The notes below the pieces were generated by a model that worked only from the letters and a program-made list of their open reading frames with translations, searched no databases and had not been told where the DNA came from. From assembly GCA_032622095.1 (NCBI GenBank), contig CP136069.1:38476194-38540193 (forward strand): a DNA stretch of 64,000 nt. The letters run 5' to 3'. Within the stretch, counting starts at the first letter, position 1, and each line of letters starts with the position of its first letter. Shown here piece after piece: positions 1 to 10,923 of the stretch. A program made the translations under genes and the position numbers. The stretch is from Siphonodentalium dalli (Eukaryota > Mollusca > Scaphopoda > Gadilida > Siphonodentaliidae).

Positions 1-297
1 TATCCTCGACCAATGATTATGCTTTATGTCAGATCCACTATCCTCGACCAATGATTATGCTTTCTGTCAGATCCGACTATCCTCGACCAATGATAATGCT
101 TTCTGTCAGATCCGACTATCCTCGACCAATGATTATGCTTTCTGTCAGATCCGACTATCCTCGACCAATGATAATGCTTTATGTCAGATCCGACTATTCT
201 CGACCAATGATAATGCTTTATGTCAGTTCCGACTATCCCCGACCAATGATAATGCTTTATGTCAGATCCGACTATCCTCGACCAATGATTATGCTTT
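1..297. repeat. 39-bp minisatellite, about 7.6 units
   Basis: Units begin TATCCTCGACCAATGAT and recur at 1, 39, 78, 117, 156, 195, 234 and 273. The first unit is 38 bp and the rest are 39 bp, with only a few substitutions. The array runs off the left edge of the window. Because 39 is divisible by 3, all frames that are open in one unit stay open through the array, producing repetitive apparent reading frames that I do not regard as genes. Confidence 0.95.
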
Positions 298-782
298 TGA
301 TGATTATTTATGTATGTACAACTGTTTGTTCAACAATGATACATTTATATTACTAGCAGGGTTACCCTGCGTTGCCCAGGTTAAAGTAATGTGAAACCCT
401 CTGCGGATATTTGGTTGGAATAGAGAATACCCTTGCTCTCAAAGTGTTACACGTATTCTGATAAATTGTATATCCAAATGGCATCACAAAACATAATTCT
501 TACACACGGAATATACGTAGTGGCCCACCTTGTCAGGTCGGAGCGATTATCATTTTGTTTATCGCGTTTAATCCGTCCCACCAATAAAGAAGTATTTATT
601 TATTTACAACTGCGAATACTTCAGACGTTATAGCGTGAAACATGAACATCATAAACACATTAGTTCGAAAAAATAAAAGACGACAATTGTGTTTTACATA
701 GAGATGTATCAATCAATCAATCAATATTATCTAGTTTATCATATCTTCATGAAGATACAGATGTTTTAAAGATATGTCCAGG
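298..782. other. No recognisable feature
   Basis: AT-rich unique-looking DNA with a short (ATCA)n run near 708-723. No splice-flanked exon, RNA gene or repeat boundary is visible. Confidence 0.5.
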
Positions 783-843
783 CAGAGGCGGACTGGGCCA
801 AAAAACCGGCTCGGGAAATTAATATAATACCGGCCCATTTGTT

Positions 844-865
844 GGGGGGGGGGGGGGGGGGGGGG
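844..865 (+). repeat. Homopolymer run of 22 G
   Basis: An uninterrupted G run, followed at 898-908 by an 11-C run. The length of such runs is often uncertain in assemblies. It could form G-quadruplex DNA. Confidence 0.9.
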
Positions 866-867
866 TC

Positions 868-935
868 CACAGTCCACCTTGGAAAATTCCAACTGCACCC
901 CCCCCCCCTTGAATCAGAATCAGACCAAATACATA
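868..935 (+). repeat. Dispersed repeat copy shared with 13,195-13,262
   Basis: The stretch containing GTCCACCTTGGAAAATTCCAA and then CAGACCAAA is matched at 13,195-13,262 with a few substitutions and a shorter C run. The two copies are in the same orientation. The family is unknown. Confidence 0.55.
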
Positions 936-1749
936 TTTTTGCATAATTCCATTTGCACCTCTGGTCTAATATCCTATATATTCATAAACCATGGTTCTAA
1001 TATTCCCGGTATGAGACCATTCAGATATTTTTACCTGAAAAATTGCATAAAATCTAACATCTAGCGGTCTAACTCCAGACAAATGCACACGGCTACGGAC
1101 AAGAGACCAGGACACACCGGGCTGTTCATGGTTGTTCGGCCCGGGTGAGAACATTTTGAAAACTATACAAGAAAATCTCGAATCCGATAAACTAGACTGG
1201 CATCAACTGAAGCGTTCCTATTTTCTTATAAATTTCAATTGGGGGAGGGGTGCGTAAGAATTTTTTTGGGATTTACAGCTGGGAGTTACCGTTAAAATCT
1301 CGAGATTAATGGGGTCTTTACGTGGTGTTATATGATGCCGACAAGTTCATTTAATGTCAAAATTACGATTAGCCAATTCGGCTGGTTAAACAACACATGT
1401 GGCGGCCCACGTCCGGAATTTTCCCGGTCTCCCGATCGGCCATGCAGTCCGCCTCTGCCCTCATGAATTTATGTGAGAAGAGTACCATCTTATTGGATAC
1501 ACGGCTGGTTAAACAACACATGTGGCGGCCCACGTCGGTTTCATTTGCGGCCCAAGTTGTGGTTGGGCGGCCCAACCACATATACCCCCCCCCAAACCGT
1601 AAAAAAAAACCCCTCGGATTCTCGCTTGATAGAAAATCACGTGGAATAAAAAAAATTCCGGCCTCCGGCCCATCGGGAAATTTCCCGGTCTCCCGATCGG
1701 CCAGTCCGCCTCTGTTAACAGTCCAGGTGCTCCCCTGTTCTGGTGCTAT

Positions 1750-2841
1750 ATGCCACGATTCGGCATATCCGGTACTGTTCTACAGTGGTTCGTTTCTTAC
1801 CTAACTGGTCGTCAACAGAGAATACAAATTGGCAATGTATTGTCACAGTATTACAATCTTGATTATGGCGTGCCCCAGGGCTAAGTTCTAGGACCAATTC
1901 TGTACCTGCTGTACACCAAACCTATCGGTGCTGTTGTACGATCGCAAGGCATATGTGTGCACATGTATGCGGACGACACACAGTTATACCTTTCCGGCAG
2001 ACCCGATCAAGACTCATACCTAGTGAATAGGATCGAGAGCTGTCTTTCCGCTGTTAAAACCTGGATGACCTCCAATAAACTGATGTTAAACAATGACAAA
2101 ACTGAAGTCACGTGGGTTGCAAAACCATCCATTGTCAACCAATTGTGCATTACATCACTGCAAGCAGAACGTGACACTATTATCTTCTCTCCGTGTGTAA
2201 AAAATCTAGGAGTCCATCTCGATCGAACACTGTCTATGGAGACACATATCGACCACCTCTGCAGGTCTATATTCTTGGAATTGCGACGCCTTGGCCAGGT
2301 CCGCAAATATCTCACTGTTGACGCAGCAAAAAAACTTGTTGCTTCGTTTGTTACGAGTCGTCTAGACTACTGTAACATACTATTATTCCGGCTCCCCGAT
2401 TCGCAAATCAGCAGACTTCAACGCTTGCAGGACACCGCTGCCAGAATTGTACTTCGAAGAAGAAAAGGCTGTAGCGTAACAACCATGCACGCCGACCTTC
2501 ACTGGCTACCTATCAAAGATCGGATACAATTCAAAATAGCCACATTTGGTTTCCGTCGGATGTTTGCCTCTGATTCCCTTCCCGAATATATTAACAGTCT
2601 GGTATATCCATACAATCCCCGGCGAACACTTCGTTCTGGCGAATCGTCCCTTCTCTGCCCTCAAGGTGCAAATCTTATGACCGTCGGCGACAGAGCTTTC
2701 TCTGTAGCCTGTCCCGACATTTGGAACTTTCTACCAAATGAAATGCGGCAATCGTGTTTGCTAACCGATTTTCGATCTGCATTAAAAACTTATATGTTCC
2801 GACGACGCTACCCCGACACAAAGAAAACTAACAAAATCTGA
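1750..2841 (+). pseudogene. LINE reverse transcriptase, C-terminal half, broken
   Basis: This is the C-terminal part of a non-LTR retrotransposon reverse transcriptase, which copies its RNA at the target DNA. In order the frame shows a GISGTVLQW segment (from 1762), the GVPQG box, the catalytic MYADD motif (1963-1977), the LNNDKTEV motif, and the tail SRLDYCNILL followed by LHWLPIKDRIQFKI, which is characteristic of CR1/L2 elements. An in-frame TAA at 1882-1884 replaces the Ser that normally follows GVPQG, so the copy is dead. From 1957 to the stop at 2841 it is open for 294 codons. The N-terminal half, the endonuclease and any ORF1 are missing. It reads on the same strand as the ATT tail, as expected for a 5'-truncated insertion. 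Confidence 0.9.
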
Positions 2842-2957
2842 TTACTAGTATATATAATTCCACATATCTATTGATTATTTTGCATGTGCATTTCTTGTGT
2901 ATTTATATAATGTGTAAAGCGCTTAGGGCCCCTTACGGGGGATAGGCGCTATATAAA

Positions 2958-2996
<39 letters not shown>
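2958..2996 (+). repeat. (ATT)n microsatellite tail of the LINE
   Basis: About 13 ATT units directly follow the LINE 3' end. This is the element's own tail type rather than an independent microsatellite. Confidence 0.9.
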
Positions 2997-2998
<2 letters not shown>

Positions 2999-2999
<1 letters not shown>

Positions 3000-4030
3000 C
3001 TGGCTAATCATTTTCAGTTTAAAAGAAATGATGTTATGCAGGTATAGCAGCTACAAGTGCCCGACACAGCGAGATTTTGTGTTTATGTTAGGCGATGAGT
3101 CTGTGCTAAAAAATGAAAGAAATCCTCTGTATCGGGCAGATATACCCTTGTCAGATATCACTATTGGAGGATCCTGAAAAGTCATGTGCTACGGACTGCG
3201 TTTACCTTTATCTCAGAAGTAACCATATTTGACTGCACACTGTGACAACTATTTTTGAACAGGCCTGCTCTACATTTCCATATCTCCTGGCAATTGTAAC
3301 TTTTTGTGTGGAAACTATATTGAATGGGACAGACTCAATAATGTTATAATATACTCATGAGCCATTCTAATATGCAATCCTCTGACGATTCAAGGTCCCT
3401 CAGTTTGAATGAATATATGTATCTCTTAAATAGATTGATATAAATATACTTTTAATGCTTTCTTCTATGTATCTGTGTTGCTAGATCATTATAGGAATGC
3501 CCTGATTTCCATCCCCATATAAATATGACAGTTGAGAAGATATAATTGTTCAAGTGACTTAATTCGGTCACCATTTGTCGAGACTGGAATGCCAAAAACT
3601 CCTTAGAACAACATGGGGATGGCCTGGGAGATGACTATATATAACTTTGTTGGATATCGGCGAATTGAACAATCTTATAAATGCTAGTGAATCTCCTATC
3701 TCCCTTTATCTGAAAAATTGTCATTTTATTTTCTCTGAAATTATAAGGAGTAGAGCATCGAAAATTGGACCGTATGCACGCCTCGATATGTCCTACTACC
3801 CACGGGCATCAAAACTTGTGTCCGCGCTTTCCATGCGGAGTTACCGCCCATAGATAGGCAAACACCATACACCAGGATGTATAAACTGAGGTTTTTTTTT
3901 TCATAAGTCCAGCGCTATTATTTTTTTATCGCATATTCCGAATAGGAAGAGTGATTCTGACTCGAATATGCCGCTTAAAAGTTTGTTCTCCGATGCTTTT
4001 TCGCTTTACGGAGAACGGAAATATTGCATC
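2999..4030. other. No recognisable feature
   Basis: About 1 kb of AT-rich sequence without a recognisable gene, RNA or repeat. The reading frames are short and show no family resemblance. Confidence 0.5.
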
Positions 4031-5020
4031 TATTTTTCCCGCCAAATCCAAACGGGCTAATTAAAGAGCAAAGGTAATGCCGTAGCAGGTACGTTGGCAT
4101 ACTCTATGTCCGCCCCCAAAGTTTGATAGCTATATACTTTAAAAGTAACCTGCCCAACGGAGAATGCGAGTCGGGGTGGGTTGAGACTTTTGGAAAATTC
4201 CACGAAAATCGCAAGGGGGCAAAATTCAAACATCTAGATAAAATATTTTTGACGAGTACATCTGATGAGTAGTGTTCACGCGCATCTAGACTGCGATTTT
4301 CTAATTTTCAGATGGAACGGTTTACTGGTGACAACGCTATATAACATAAATATATATACTTAAGTAGTCTATCACTAACCTATTTTTAGCCCCAAATCCA
4401 AACGGGCTAATGAAGGAGCGAGTTTAATACAGGGGCATGTAAGTCCGTATACTGTAGGTACGCCTCCAAAATTTGACCGCTCTACTATAAATACAACCTG
4501 CTCAACGGAGACCCTGCGTCGGCGTGGATTCAGACTTGGTGAATTCCACCCGAATATTAAATGGGGAAATTACTCCAAAAATCAAACATTGAGATAAATA
4601 CTTTTTGATGAGTGGACGTGCATGGTAAGCAGTATCCACGCGAAACTTTAATACGATTTTCAAAGTTTTAGAGTGAACGGTTTACTCCTGGTAGGGTGTA
4701 ATGTTGTTAACGGTACTATATTACTCAAATTCAAACTAACTCTTCTTGACGCCAATCTAAAACGGGCTTATAAAGGATTAAGGCTAATCTATGAGCAGGT
4801 ACATAGATATTCCATAGTTACGGCCCAAAAGTTCTACCGCTCTACCATGACAGCAACCTGCCCAATGGTGAGGGCGCTTACGCCTCGGTGAGGGTTGAGG
4901 ATTTTTGCCAAATTCGACCGAAAAGGGAAAAAAAGGAAAATCGCGAATCTAGTGCATGTGTTGTGTAGTATATACGGAAAACAGTAGTGTGACTTTCCAA
5001 GTTTTAGAGCGGAAGGGTAG
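4031..5020. repeat. Three diverged ~355-bp tandem units
   Basis: The motif CCAAATCCAAACGGGCTAAT recurs at 4042 and 4392, and in altered form (CCAATCTAAAACGGGCTTAT) at about 4752, giving periods of 350 and 360 bp. Each unit continues with a matching block on crossing an ACCTGCCCAACGGAG-like motif, then a TTTTTGAYGAGT motif, and ends near a GAACGGTTTACT motif. The copies are strongly diverged and carry many indels. They show no sequence likeness to the 361-bp satellite further right despite the similar length. Confidence 0.75.
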
Positions 5021-5330
5021 GCACTCAGCTAGCGTTATCGTTTGCGATAGAGTTATCTCTCGATAACAGTTAACTTTCTATTACAGAGACGCTAACGACA
5101 CTAACGCACTGAAATACATATAGTAAAACTTCTAAAAGATTCTGAATCCGAAACTGAAAGAAATATAAAAAAATTATCAAAAAATGAGCAATAGCAGAGT
5201 TTTGGTGCATTAATATGTCTTCCACCCATTGATTTAAATGTAGATTACGATATCACCAAACATGCCAAATTTCGTGACCGTTGAACAGGATTTAGGTGCT
5301 GTAATTAGTCCTAAAAAAACTGAAAGCTTG
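5021..5330. other. No recognisable feature
   Basis: AT-rich sequence. A short region around 5035-5095 contains small inverted pieces (GATAGAGTTATCTCTCGATAAC) but no defined element. Confidence 0.4.
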
Positions 5331-5337
5331 GCTGGGT

Positions 5338-5440
5338 GAACGGTGGCCCAGTTGGTCAGGACCATGATGCATTAGACTGTCATTAACCATCCACGCTGGG
5401 TCGAACCAAATGACATAAACGTTTGGAATATATATCTTAT
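5338..5440 (+). mobile_element. Possible tRNA-derived SINE head
   Basis: A box-A-like stretch (TGGCCCAGTTGGTCAGG, 5344-5360) is followed about 55 bp later by a box-B-like stretch (GGGTCGAACC, 5397-5406). This is the internal RNA polymerase III promoter layout of tRNA-derived SINEs. The spacing is wider than in most tRNAs and no clover-leaf can be completed, so it is not called a tRNA gene. No tail or target duplication was found. Confidence 0.4.
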
Positions 5441-6024
5441 TTAGAAATGTTAATTCAAGTCCATCATCAGAACACAGAGCACCAGTATGCATTCGCATGA
5501 AGAGGAACACACCTACATGTACATGTATACACATGGAATGGGATACCGTGGAAGTATATCTGATTCCATGGAATCTGACCTCTAGTTGTATTGTATTGTT
5601 GATCTGTGCAGTAGAGTGGTAGTGTGTGTGTCTATGTGAGCCATGCAGTCAGTGGTTCTTCGTCGTTCATATCTACTTCTAAGGAAAATGGATAATCACT
5701 AACAAATAAAACTCATGTTTCGGTTGCAGTCAGATTCAACCGAGTCTTAATATATATTAGCCGGCTTCAGAATTTATCAAACAGATGAGTATAAACCATT
5801 CCCTATTATATTGTCCTTGATGTGAAAATGTTCGGACCAATTATCATAACATGATTACTGTCTACAGTGAGATTGTGTGATTTGTATCTAGGAATTAAAA
5901 CAAATGATGCCCAAGTCCGGTCTTGGTGGTTTATAGTTAGAAGTGGACACCCCGCCAATCGCGCAACCACTAGCCATGTGCCAGCTGGGTATGGATTAAT
6001 ACAATTTCTGGAACATCCTTCCTG
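5441..6024. other. No recognisable feature
   Basis: Unique-looking sequence with a short GT-rich patch near 5620. No coding or RNA feature can be supported. Confidence 0.45.
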
Positions 6025-6028
6025 TTAA

Positions 6029-6419
6029 CCCTTTACCCAACAAACCGGCCAGAACCGGCCAAATAAAGCTTCAACAGCCTAAAATATCTTCGGTCTGTCT
6101 CAATAGAACCATACAAATATGGATATCATTGGAACCGGCTCCTTGACCACATTGTGATAGTTACAGTTAGCCCTGTGCCAATGCATTCTCTTATATATGC
6201 GAGTCGACCATAGGTCGCCTCGCATATATAAGAGAATGCATTGGCCTAAATAAATTCTTTTTTTAACACTTTTTACCATTTTTTCTTACATTCTTTAACA
6301 ATTTTATAATTTTGAATGTGTTAAGCCAATACATTCTCTTATATATGCGAGGCGACCTATGGTCGACTCGCATATATAAGAGAATGCATTGGCACAGGGC
6401 CCTTCTGTTGGGTAAAGGG
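6029..6419. mobile_element. piggyBac-like MITE, copy 1, in TTAA
   Basis: TTAA at 6025-6028 and 6420-6423 flanks ends CCCTTTACCCAACA and TGTTGGGTAAAGGG, a perfect inverted terminal repeat of 14 bp (18 bp with TTAA). A TTAA target and CCC-starting ends are the signature of piggyBac-type transposons. It encodes nothing. Inside are two near-perfect palindromes (about 6178-6244 and 6328-6395), each built on ATGCATTCTCTTATATATGC and its inverse with a TCGACC/GGTCGC centre. A second copy lies at 27,646-28,008. Confidence 0.85.
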
Positions 6420-6423
6420 TTAA

Positions 6424-6989
6424 GTTCAATTTATTTATACTAATATACACGAACTAGATCCTATCCAGATTTCTGTCCAAAGGCGGATCACAACGTAGGT
6501 CTTAACTTTAAGATTATCTCCAGACACCTCGATCACCCTAGATGTAAAGTTAAGACCAAAGTTAAGATCAGCAAAAGTTAAAACCTTGTTCGTGAAACTC
6601 ACTTATGATTGAAATATGAACTTAAGACCATCTTAAGTCCCAACTATATAATAAGTTGCTTTCATGAAACTGGGATTAGTGTACTTTGTTTCTGGATTAT
6701 ACTTACTATCTATGTACAATAGATGTGTTATGTAGTGGTATTTCCCATAGGGGATATATTTTGAATTATATACTTTTATCAGCTGAGTGACTGTTATTTA
6801 TAAAAATAATTCAGAAAACTCGCATGTAAACAATTCCATCTGCCACTTCAATGTGCATTTTCCGCAATCGGCACTTCGGGGTTAATAGCGTTGATATATA
6901 AAGAGCGTTCGTTTTCCGCAGTGTCTATATAAAGAGCGTCGTTTTCACTATCTACTTATCTGTATGACGGGAGTCTGATTGTAGCCTGT
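6424..6989. other. No defined element
   Basis: AT-rich sequence. From about 6890 it carries AAAGAGCG(T)TCG motifs that recur near 7970 and 11,130 and, inverted, near 26,340-26,400. It therefore borders the repeat cluster to the right. Confidence 0.4.
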
Positions 6990-7185
6990 CGCTCGAAATA
7001 TTATGCAGAGAGATTTCACGACGGGAAGCGTTTGTTTTCAATTCAATTGATTTCCCGACGGGAAGCGTTTGTTTTCAATTCAATGCAATGTTATCGTAGA
7101 GAGATTTCACGACGGGAAGTGTTTGTTTTCAATTCAATGCAATGTCATCGCTCGAAATATTATGCAGAGAGATTTCACGACATTA
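6990..7185. repeat. Short direct repeats around GACGGGAAGCGTTTG
   Basis: The block GAGAGATTTCACGACGGGAA followed by GYGTTTGTTTTCAATTCAAT appears about four times, complete or partial, with variable spacing. It is an irregular local tandem expansion without coding content. Confidence 0.75.
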
Positions 7186-7397
7186 GGACGGGTACGGGCA
7201 GGTTAAAAAAAAAGGAAAACAAAGAATGCGTTGTCTGTCGTTCCTAGGAAGGGGGATTTCATCGTCTAAATTTTTCCGCCAGAAACCAAAAAAAACAAAA
7301 AACAAACAATTTAAAAAAAAAAATTTAAAAAACATTAAATTAATATTAAAAAATAAAAAAAAAACATAAAGAAAATATTTATTTTTTTTAGAACTAC

Positions 7398-7975
7398 GTG
7401 TATAAATATATATGTGTACTTTATAGAATCGAAAACGGCTGCACCGATCGAGACCAAACTTCCCATCTAAGGGTAAAAACCCACGGGAATGGTCGTCGCG
7501 GCGTTTTGGAGAAGCTCACAGCACCCGTTCTCCACTCTCAGTCACAAAAAAACGGCACTTCGGGGTTAATAGCGTTGACTACGTATATAAATATATATGT
7601 GTGTATGTGTGTACTTTATAGAATCGAAAACGGCTGCACCGATCGAGACCAAACTTCCCATCTAAGGGTAAAAACCCACGGGAATGGTCGTCGCGGCGTT
7701 TTGGAGAAGCTCACAGCACCAGTTCTCCACTCTCAGTCACAAAAAACGGCACTTCTGGGTTAATAGCGTTGACTACGTATATAAATATATATGTGTGTAT
7801 GTGTGTACTTTATAGAATCGAAACGGCTGCACCGATCGAGATCAAACTACCCATCTAAGGGTAAAAACCCACGGGAATGGTCGTCGCGGCGTTTTGGAGA
7901 AGCTCAGAGCACCGTTCTCCACTCTCAGTCACAAAAACGGCACTTCGGGTTTAATAGCGTTGATAGTTAAAGAGC
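7398..7975 (+). repeat. Three ~195-bp tandem units, Helitron-associated
   Basis: The block starting GTACTTTATAGAATCGAAA occurs at 7416, 7611 and 7805. Each unit contains a CACCGATCGAGAC stretch, CATCTAAGGGTAAAAACCCA and GGCACTTC. A fourth, diverged copy is at about 10,945-11,115 between Helitron-like units, and an inverted relative lies near 26,340-26,525. The wording resembles the internal part of the Helitron-like units to the right (CGAAAACGGC, then CCGAT, then AAACTT), so these are probably derived from the same family. Confidence 0.8.
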
Positions 7976-8825
7976 GTTCGTATCTACAGTGTCGTTGATA
8001 AAGATCTTCCATATTTGGGTTCGTTAACCGGTTAACGCTCTTTATTCCCTTCGACTTTCGCATACGGCTTTGTTTACGTTATCTGGAACTCGCTTCCAGG
8101 AACGGGGGCGATTTTGTGTATTGCCGTGGCAAAATTACACCCCCACGGAAATTTTAATTCACATTCCCAACACCTAGCAGGGACAAATATATATTAGCCA
8201 GCATCAAGGCGAGTCTTGTGACGTATTAATTCAAATGCTTTCGATCAAACAACATTCTCTGTCGCACTCATATTTCGTCATCTCTACGAATCCTCTGCAA
8301 TCGACCTATTTTTAGAACGCAACACATGGTACTAAAATTACGTCGCGTTGGTGATGGGGTGCACGGCGGGATTAATTTAAATATGTCATGTTGGTAACAA
8401 TATCTAGCTGAGAATTCCTCAGACCTACAGACGAATGCGACCAGCAAATTTCAAAATTGGTCACTAGACCTCCCAATGAATATCTTCTGGGAAATTCCAG
8501 GGAATACGTGCCCATTATCGGGCCATTGTGTGTGTCGCGGTCGCGCAATTTTAACACTTTCGAGGTAAATACACGTGGTTGTGAATTACGTCACGCCACG
8601 TGGATCCAGACGGAAGTTAACCTGACCCTTCCGATGCCGCGTACGTTAGTGATACCGGAGTTATAGCGTGCGCGTTATGTTTTTTGACTGACGCAGTGCC
8701 CGATCCGCCGAATATGAACATGTTATCAACTGTTACGGCAGTCCGTGGCCCACGGCAGTCAATTGCCGTGGCGAATATTGAAGCCAACGGCGATTGCCAC
8801 GGTAATGTCGATTGCCGTGGTGAAT
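7976..8825. other. No gene; low-copy sequence between repeats
   Basis: It contains short repeated ATTGCCGTGG motifs near 8750-8825 that lead into the first Helitron-like unit. I see no RNA gene or splice-flanked exon. Confidence 0.4.
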
Positions 8826-9139
8826 GTGTGACCTTTATAGACTCGAACCGATTGAGCTCAAACTTGCTACCCCGACCTGACCTTCACCTTGAAAATGATC
8901 AATTCAAGGTCAAATCGGGTCAAATTGAAAAACGCAAAAATTAAATTTAAAAATTAACTCATTGAAAAACCAAAAAATTAATTAAAGAATTAATTAATTA
9001 AATTTTTTTTATTAAAAAAGCCAGTAAATTAAAAAGGCACAATTAACTCATTGAAAAACAAAAAATTAAATTAAAAAATTAATTACAAAAATTTGTCATG
9101 TTTCTGACGATTGCCGCCGGTGGCGGGCTAACCTGCTAG
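8826..9139 (+). mobile_element. Helitron-like unit 0, 3' part
   Basis: It has the internal wording of the following units (a GACTCGAA stretch, GACCTTCACCTTGAAAATG and AAGGTCAAATCGGGTCA) and ends in a GC-rich hairpin (GCCGCCGGTGGCGGGC) followed by CTGCTAG and T. The start is not defined. It also contains a duplicated AT-rich block (AATTAACTCATTGAAAAAC at about 8953 and 9040). Confidence 0.5.
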
Positions 9140-9782
9140 TCTAGTATATATTTTGGGAAATCTGTCTGTGTGTGTGTCTGTCTGTCTGTTCGCGATGGAC
9201 TCGAAAACGGCCGAGCCGATTTCGATGAAACTTGGTATGTGGGGATACTTTCGGCCGGGGAGTGGCATGGGCCTATTAAATTACCCGCGCGACGTGACAT
9301 TGACCTTGAAATCGGGTCATTTTAAGGTCAAACGCCCGAGTATCACGGGATTTTGATGAAAATTTGTGTCTAGGGATACTTTCGTATGGGCAGTGTCGTA
9401 AGCCTATTCGTTTGCCCGTCCGACGTGACCTTGACCTTGAAATCGGGTCAATTCGAGGTCAAATCGCGAATTTTTATGGGATTTCGACGAAATTTGATAC
9501 GTAGGGTTACTTTTGTCCACTGAGTATTTTGGACGGATCGAATCGTGACCTCGACCTGACCTTGACCTTCAAAATGATCAATTCGAGGTAAAATCGGGTA
9601 AAACCGGATGGATTTCGACGAGTACTTTTGTCGGGTACTTTTGTCCGGGCAGTGTTTTGGACGGGTCAAATCGTGACCCCACCTGACCTTGACCTTCAAA
9701 ATGGACAATTCAAGGTCAAATCGCGCAATTCGCCGAAAAGCAGAGATGAAACAGCCCGGAAGAAGTCGGGTCCACCTGCTAG
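9140..9782 (+). mobile_element. Helitron-like non-autonomous unit 1
   Basis: It begins TCTAGTATATATTTTGGG right after the CTAG of the previous unit. A TCTG/TGTG microsatellite follows, then the conserved ACTCGAAAACGGCCGAGCCG block, then several direct repeats rich in TGACCTTGACCTT. The end is a hairpin (CCCGGAAGAAGTCGGG) plus CTGCTAG. A 5' TC, a 3' hairpin just before CTAG and A/T junction bases are Helitron features. No Rep/helicase is encoded, so it is non-autonomous. Confidence 0.65.
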
Positions 9783-10324
9783 TCTCATATAAATTTTGAA
9801 GACCTCTGTCTGTCTGTCTGTCTGTTTGTCTGTTTGTCTGTCATTTATACAAATCTACGATTCTCAACCGATCGGGACGAAACTTGGTACGTGTGTGTAA
9901 TTTGACCAGGCGGTCGACGTTGTCGCATTGGCGAGCCCGTGCGGCGCCCGCTTCGCGCATGCGCAGACGAGATCTCGGAAACGGGTGGAGCTATCGACTT
10001 GAAATATGCTATGCGAATGTATCTTGCTCCGGATACGAATTTTATAGGGTTGCCGAGCCCGTGCGACGCCAGCTTCGCGCATGCGCAGACGAGATCTCGG
10101 AAACGGGTGGGGCTATCGACTTGAAATTTGGTATGTGAATGTATCTTGCCCCGGATACGAATTTTATCGGGTCGCCGAGCCCGTGCGATGCCAGCTTCGC
10201 GCATGCGCAGACCAGATCTCGGAAACGGGTAGAGCTATCGAAATGAAATCGTCGGGCTGGGTAGAGCTATCGACTTGAAATTTGGTTTTTGAATAGCCCG
10301 GACAACGTCGGGCTCATCGGCTAG
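9783..10324 (+). mobile_element. Helitron-like non-autonomous unit 2
   Basis: It starts TCTCATATAAATTTTGAAG with a (TCTG)n run. The core consists of three tandem units of about 120 bp carrying GCGCATGCGCAGACGAGATC (near 9954, 10,078 and 10,200). It ends with the hairpin AGCCCGGACAACGTCGGGCT and then CATCGGCTAG. It is joined head to tail with units 1 and 3. Confidence 0.7.
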
Positions 10325-10923
10325 TCTAGTATATATTTTGGAAGATCTCTGTGTGTGTGTGTCTGTCTGTCTGTGTGTACGCGATGGACTCGAAAACGGC
10401 CGAGCCGATTTCGATGAAACTTGGTATGTGTGGTACTTTCGGTCGGGGAGTGGCATGGGCTTGTTAATATGACCTTGACCTTGATATCGGGTCATTTCAA
10501 GGTCAAACGCCCGAGTATCACGGGGTTTCGATGAAAATTAGTGTCTAGGGATACTTTCGTATGGGGAGTCTCACGAGCCTATAACTTGCCCGTGCGACGT
10601 TACATTGACCTTGAAATCCGGTCAATTCAAGGTCAAATCGCGAATTTTGATGGGATTTCGAAGAAATTTGATACGTAGGGTTACCTTTGTCCACTGAGTG
10701 TTTTGGACGGGTCGAGTCGTGACCCCGACCTGACCTTGACCTTCAAAATGATCAATTCGAGGTAAAATCGGGTAAAACCGGATGGATTTCGACGGGGTAC
10801 TTTTTCTGGGCAGTGTTTTGGACCGGTCAAATCGTGACCCCACCTGACCTTGACCTTCAAAATGGACAATTCAAGGTCAAATCGCGCAATTCGCCGAAAA
10901 GCACAGGGGCAACAGCCCGGACG
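10325..10923 (+). mobile_element. Helitron-like unit 3, 3' end lost
   Basis: It begins TCTAGTATATATTTTGGAAG and closely follows the internal order of unit 1, but stops after CCCGGACGA at a TA-rich run near 10,923. The 3' hairpin arm and CTAG are missing. The next ~190 bp belong to the 7398-7975 repeat family. Confidence 0.65.

Larger units (their letters stand above)
783..1714. mobile_element. hAT-like non-autonomous element(s), nested
   Basis: The left end reads CAGAGGCGGACTGGGCC at 783. The right end at 1701-1714 is its inverse (CCAGTCCGCCTCTG), and a second inverse end lies at 1446-1457. Such CAGAGGCGGACTGG termini are known from hAT-superfamily DNA transposons and their non-autonomous derivatives. 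A block of about 35 bp containing AACAACACATGTGGCGGCCC occurs twice (about 1380 and 1502), so one copy or end has probably inserted in or duplicated another. No transposase is encoded. An 8-bp target duplication next to the ends is not evident, although GTCCAGG occurs at 776-782 and again at 1721-1727, six bases beyond the right end. The exact boundaries are therefore unsure. Confidence 0.55.
1750..2998 (+). mobile_element. 5'-truncated CR1/L2-type LINE retrotransposon
   Basis: It starts inside the reverse transcriptase domain and ends in an (ATT)n tail at 2958-2996. Just before the tail is a hairpin-bearing 3' end (AAGCGCTTAGGGCCCC, then GGCGCTATATAAAT), a 3' terminus style common in CR1/L2-like LINEs of marine invertebrates. 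5' truncation is the usual result of incomplete target-primed reverse transcription. The left boundary is approximate because the hAT-like end at 1714 lies only a few tens of bases upstream. Confidence 0.85.

Noticed and set aside
26-394. 122-codon repetitive reading frame over the minisatellite
   Set aside because: It is open only because the unit is 39 bp. The other frames are open too, and there is no signal peptide or family match.
4261-4665. Hammerhead-ribozyme-like core (CTGATGAG at 4262; TTGATGAG with TGGA/TCCA and GCGAAAC near 4607-4655)
   Set aside because: In the first unit the GAAA element is missing. In the second there are extra bases before GAAA and the CTGATGA core is changed, so a catalytic fold cannot be supported.
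5344-5406. Functional tRNA gene
   Set aside because: Box A and box B resemblance only. The spacing is too wide and no acceptor stem pairs, so it was kept as a possible SINE head.
9845-10278. Arg-rich frames on both strands (up to 119 codons) in the Helitron-like unit
   Set aside because: They arise from the three tandem GCGCATGCGCAGACGAGATC core units, are overlapping and mutually antisense, and show no domain.
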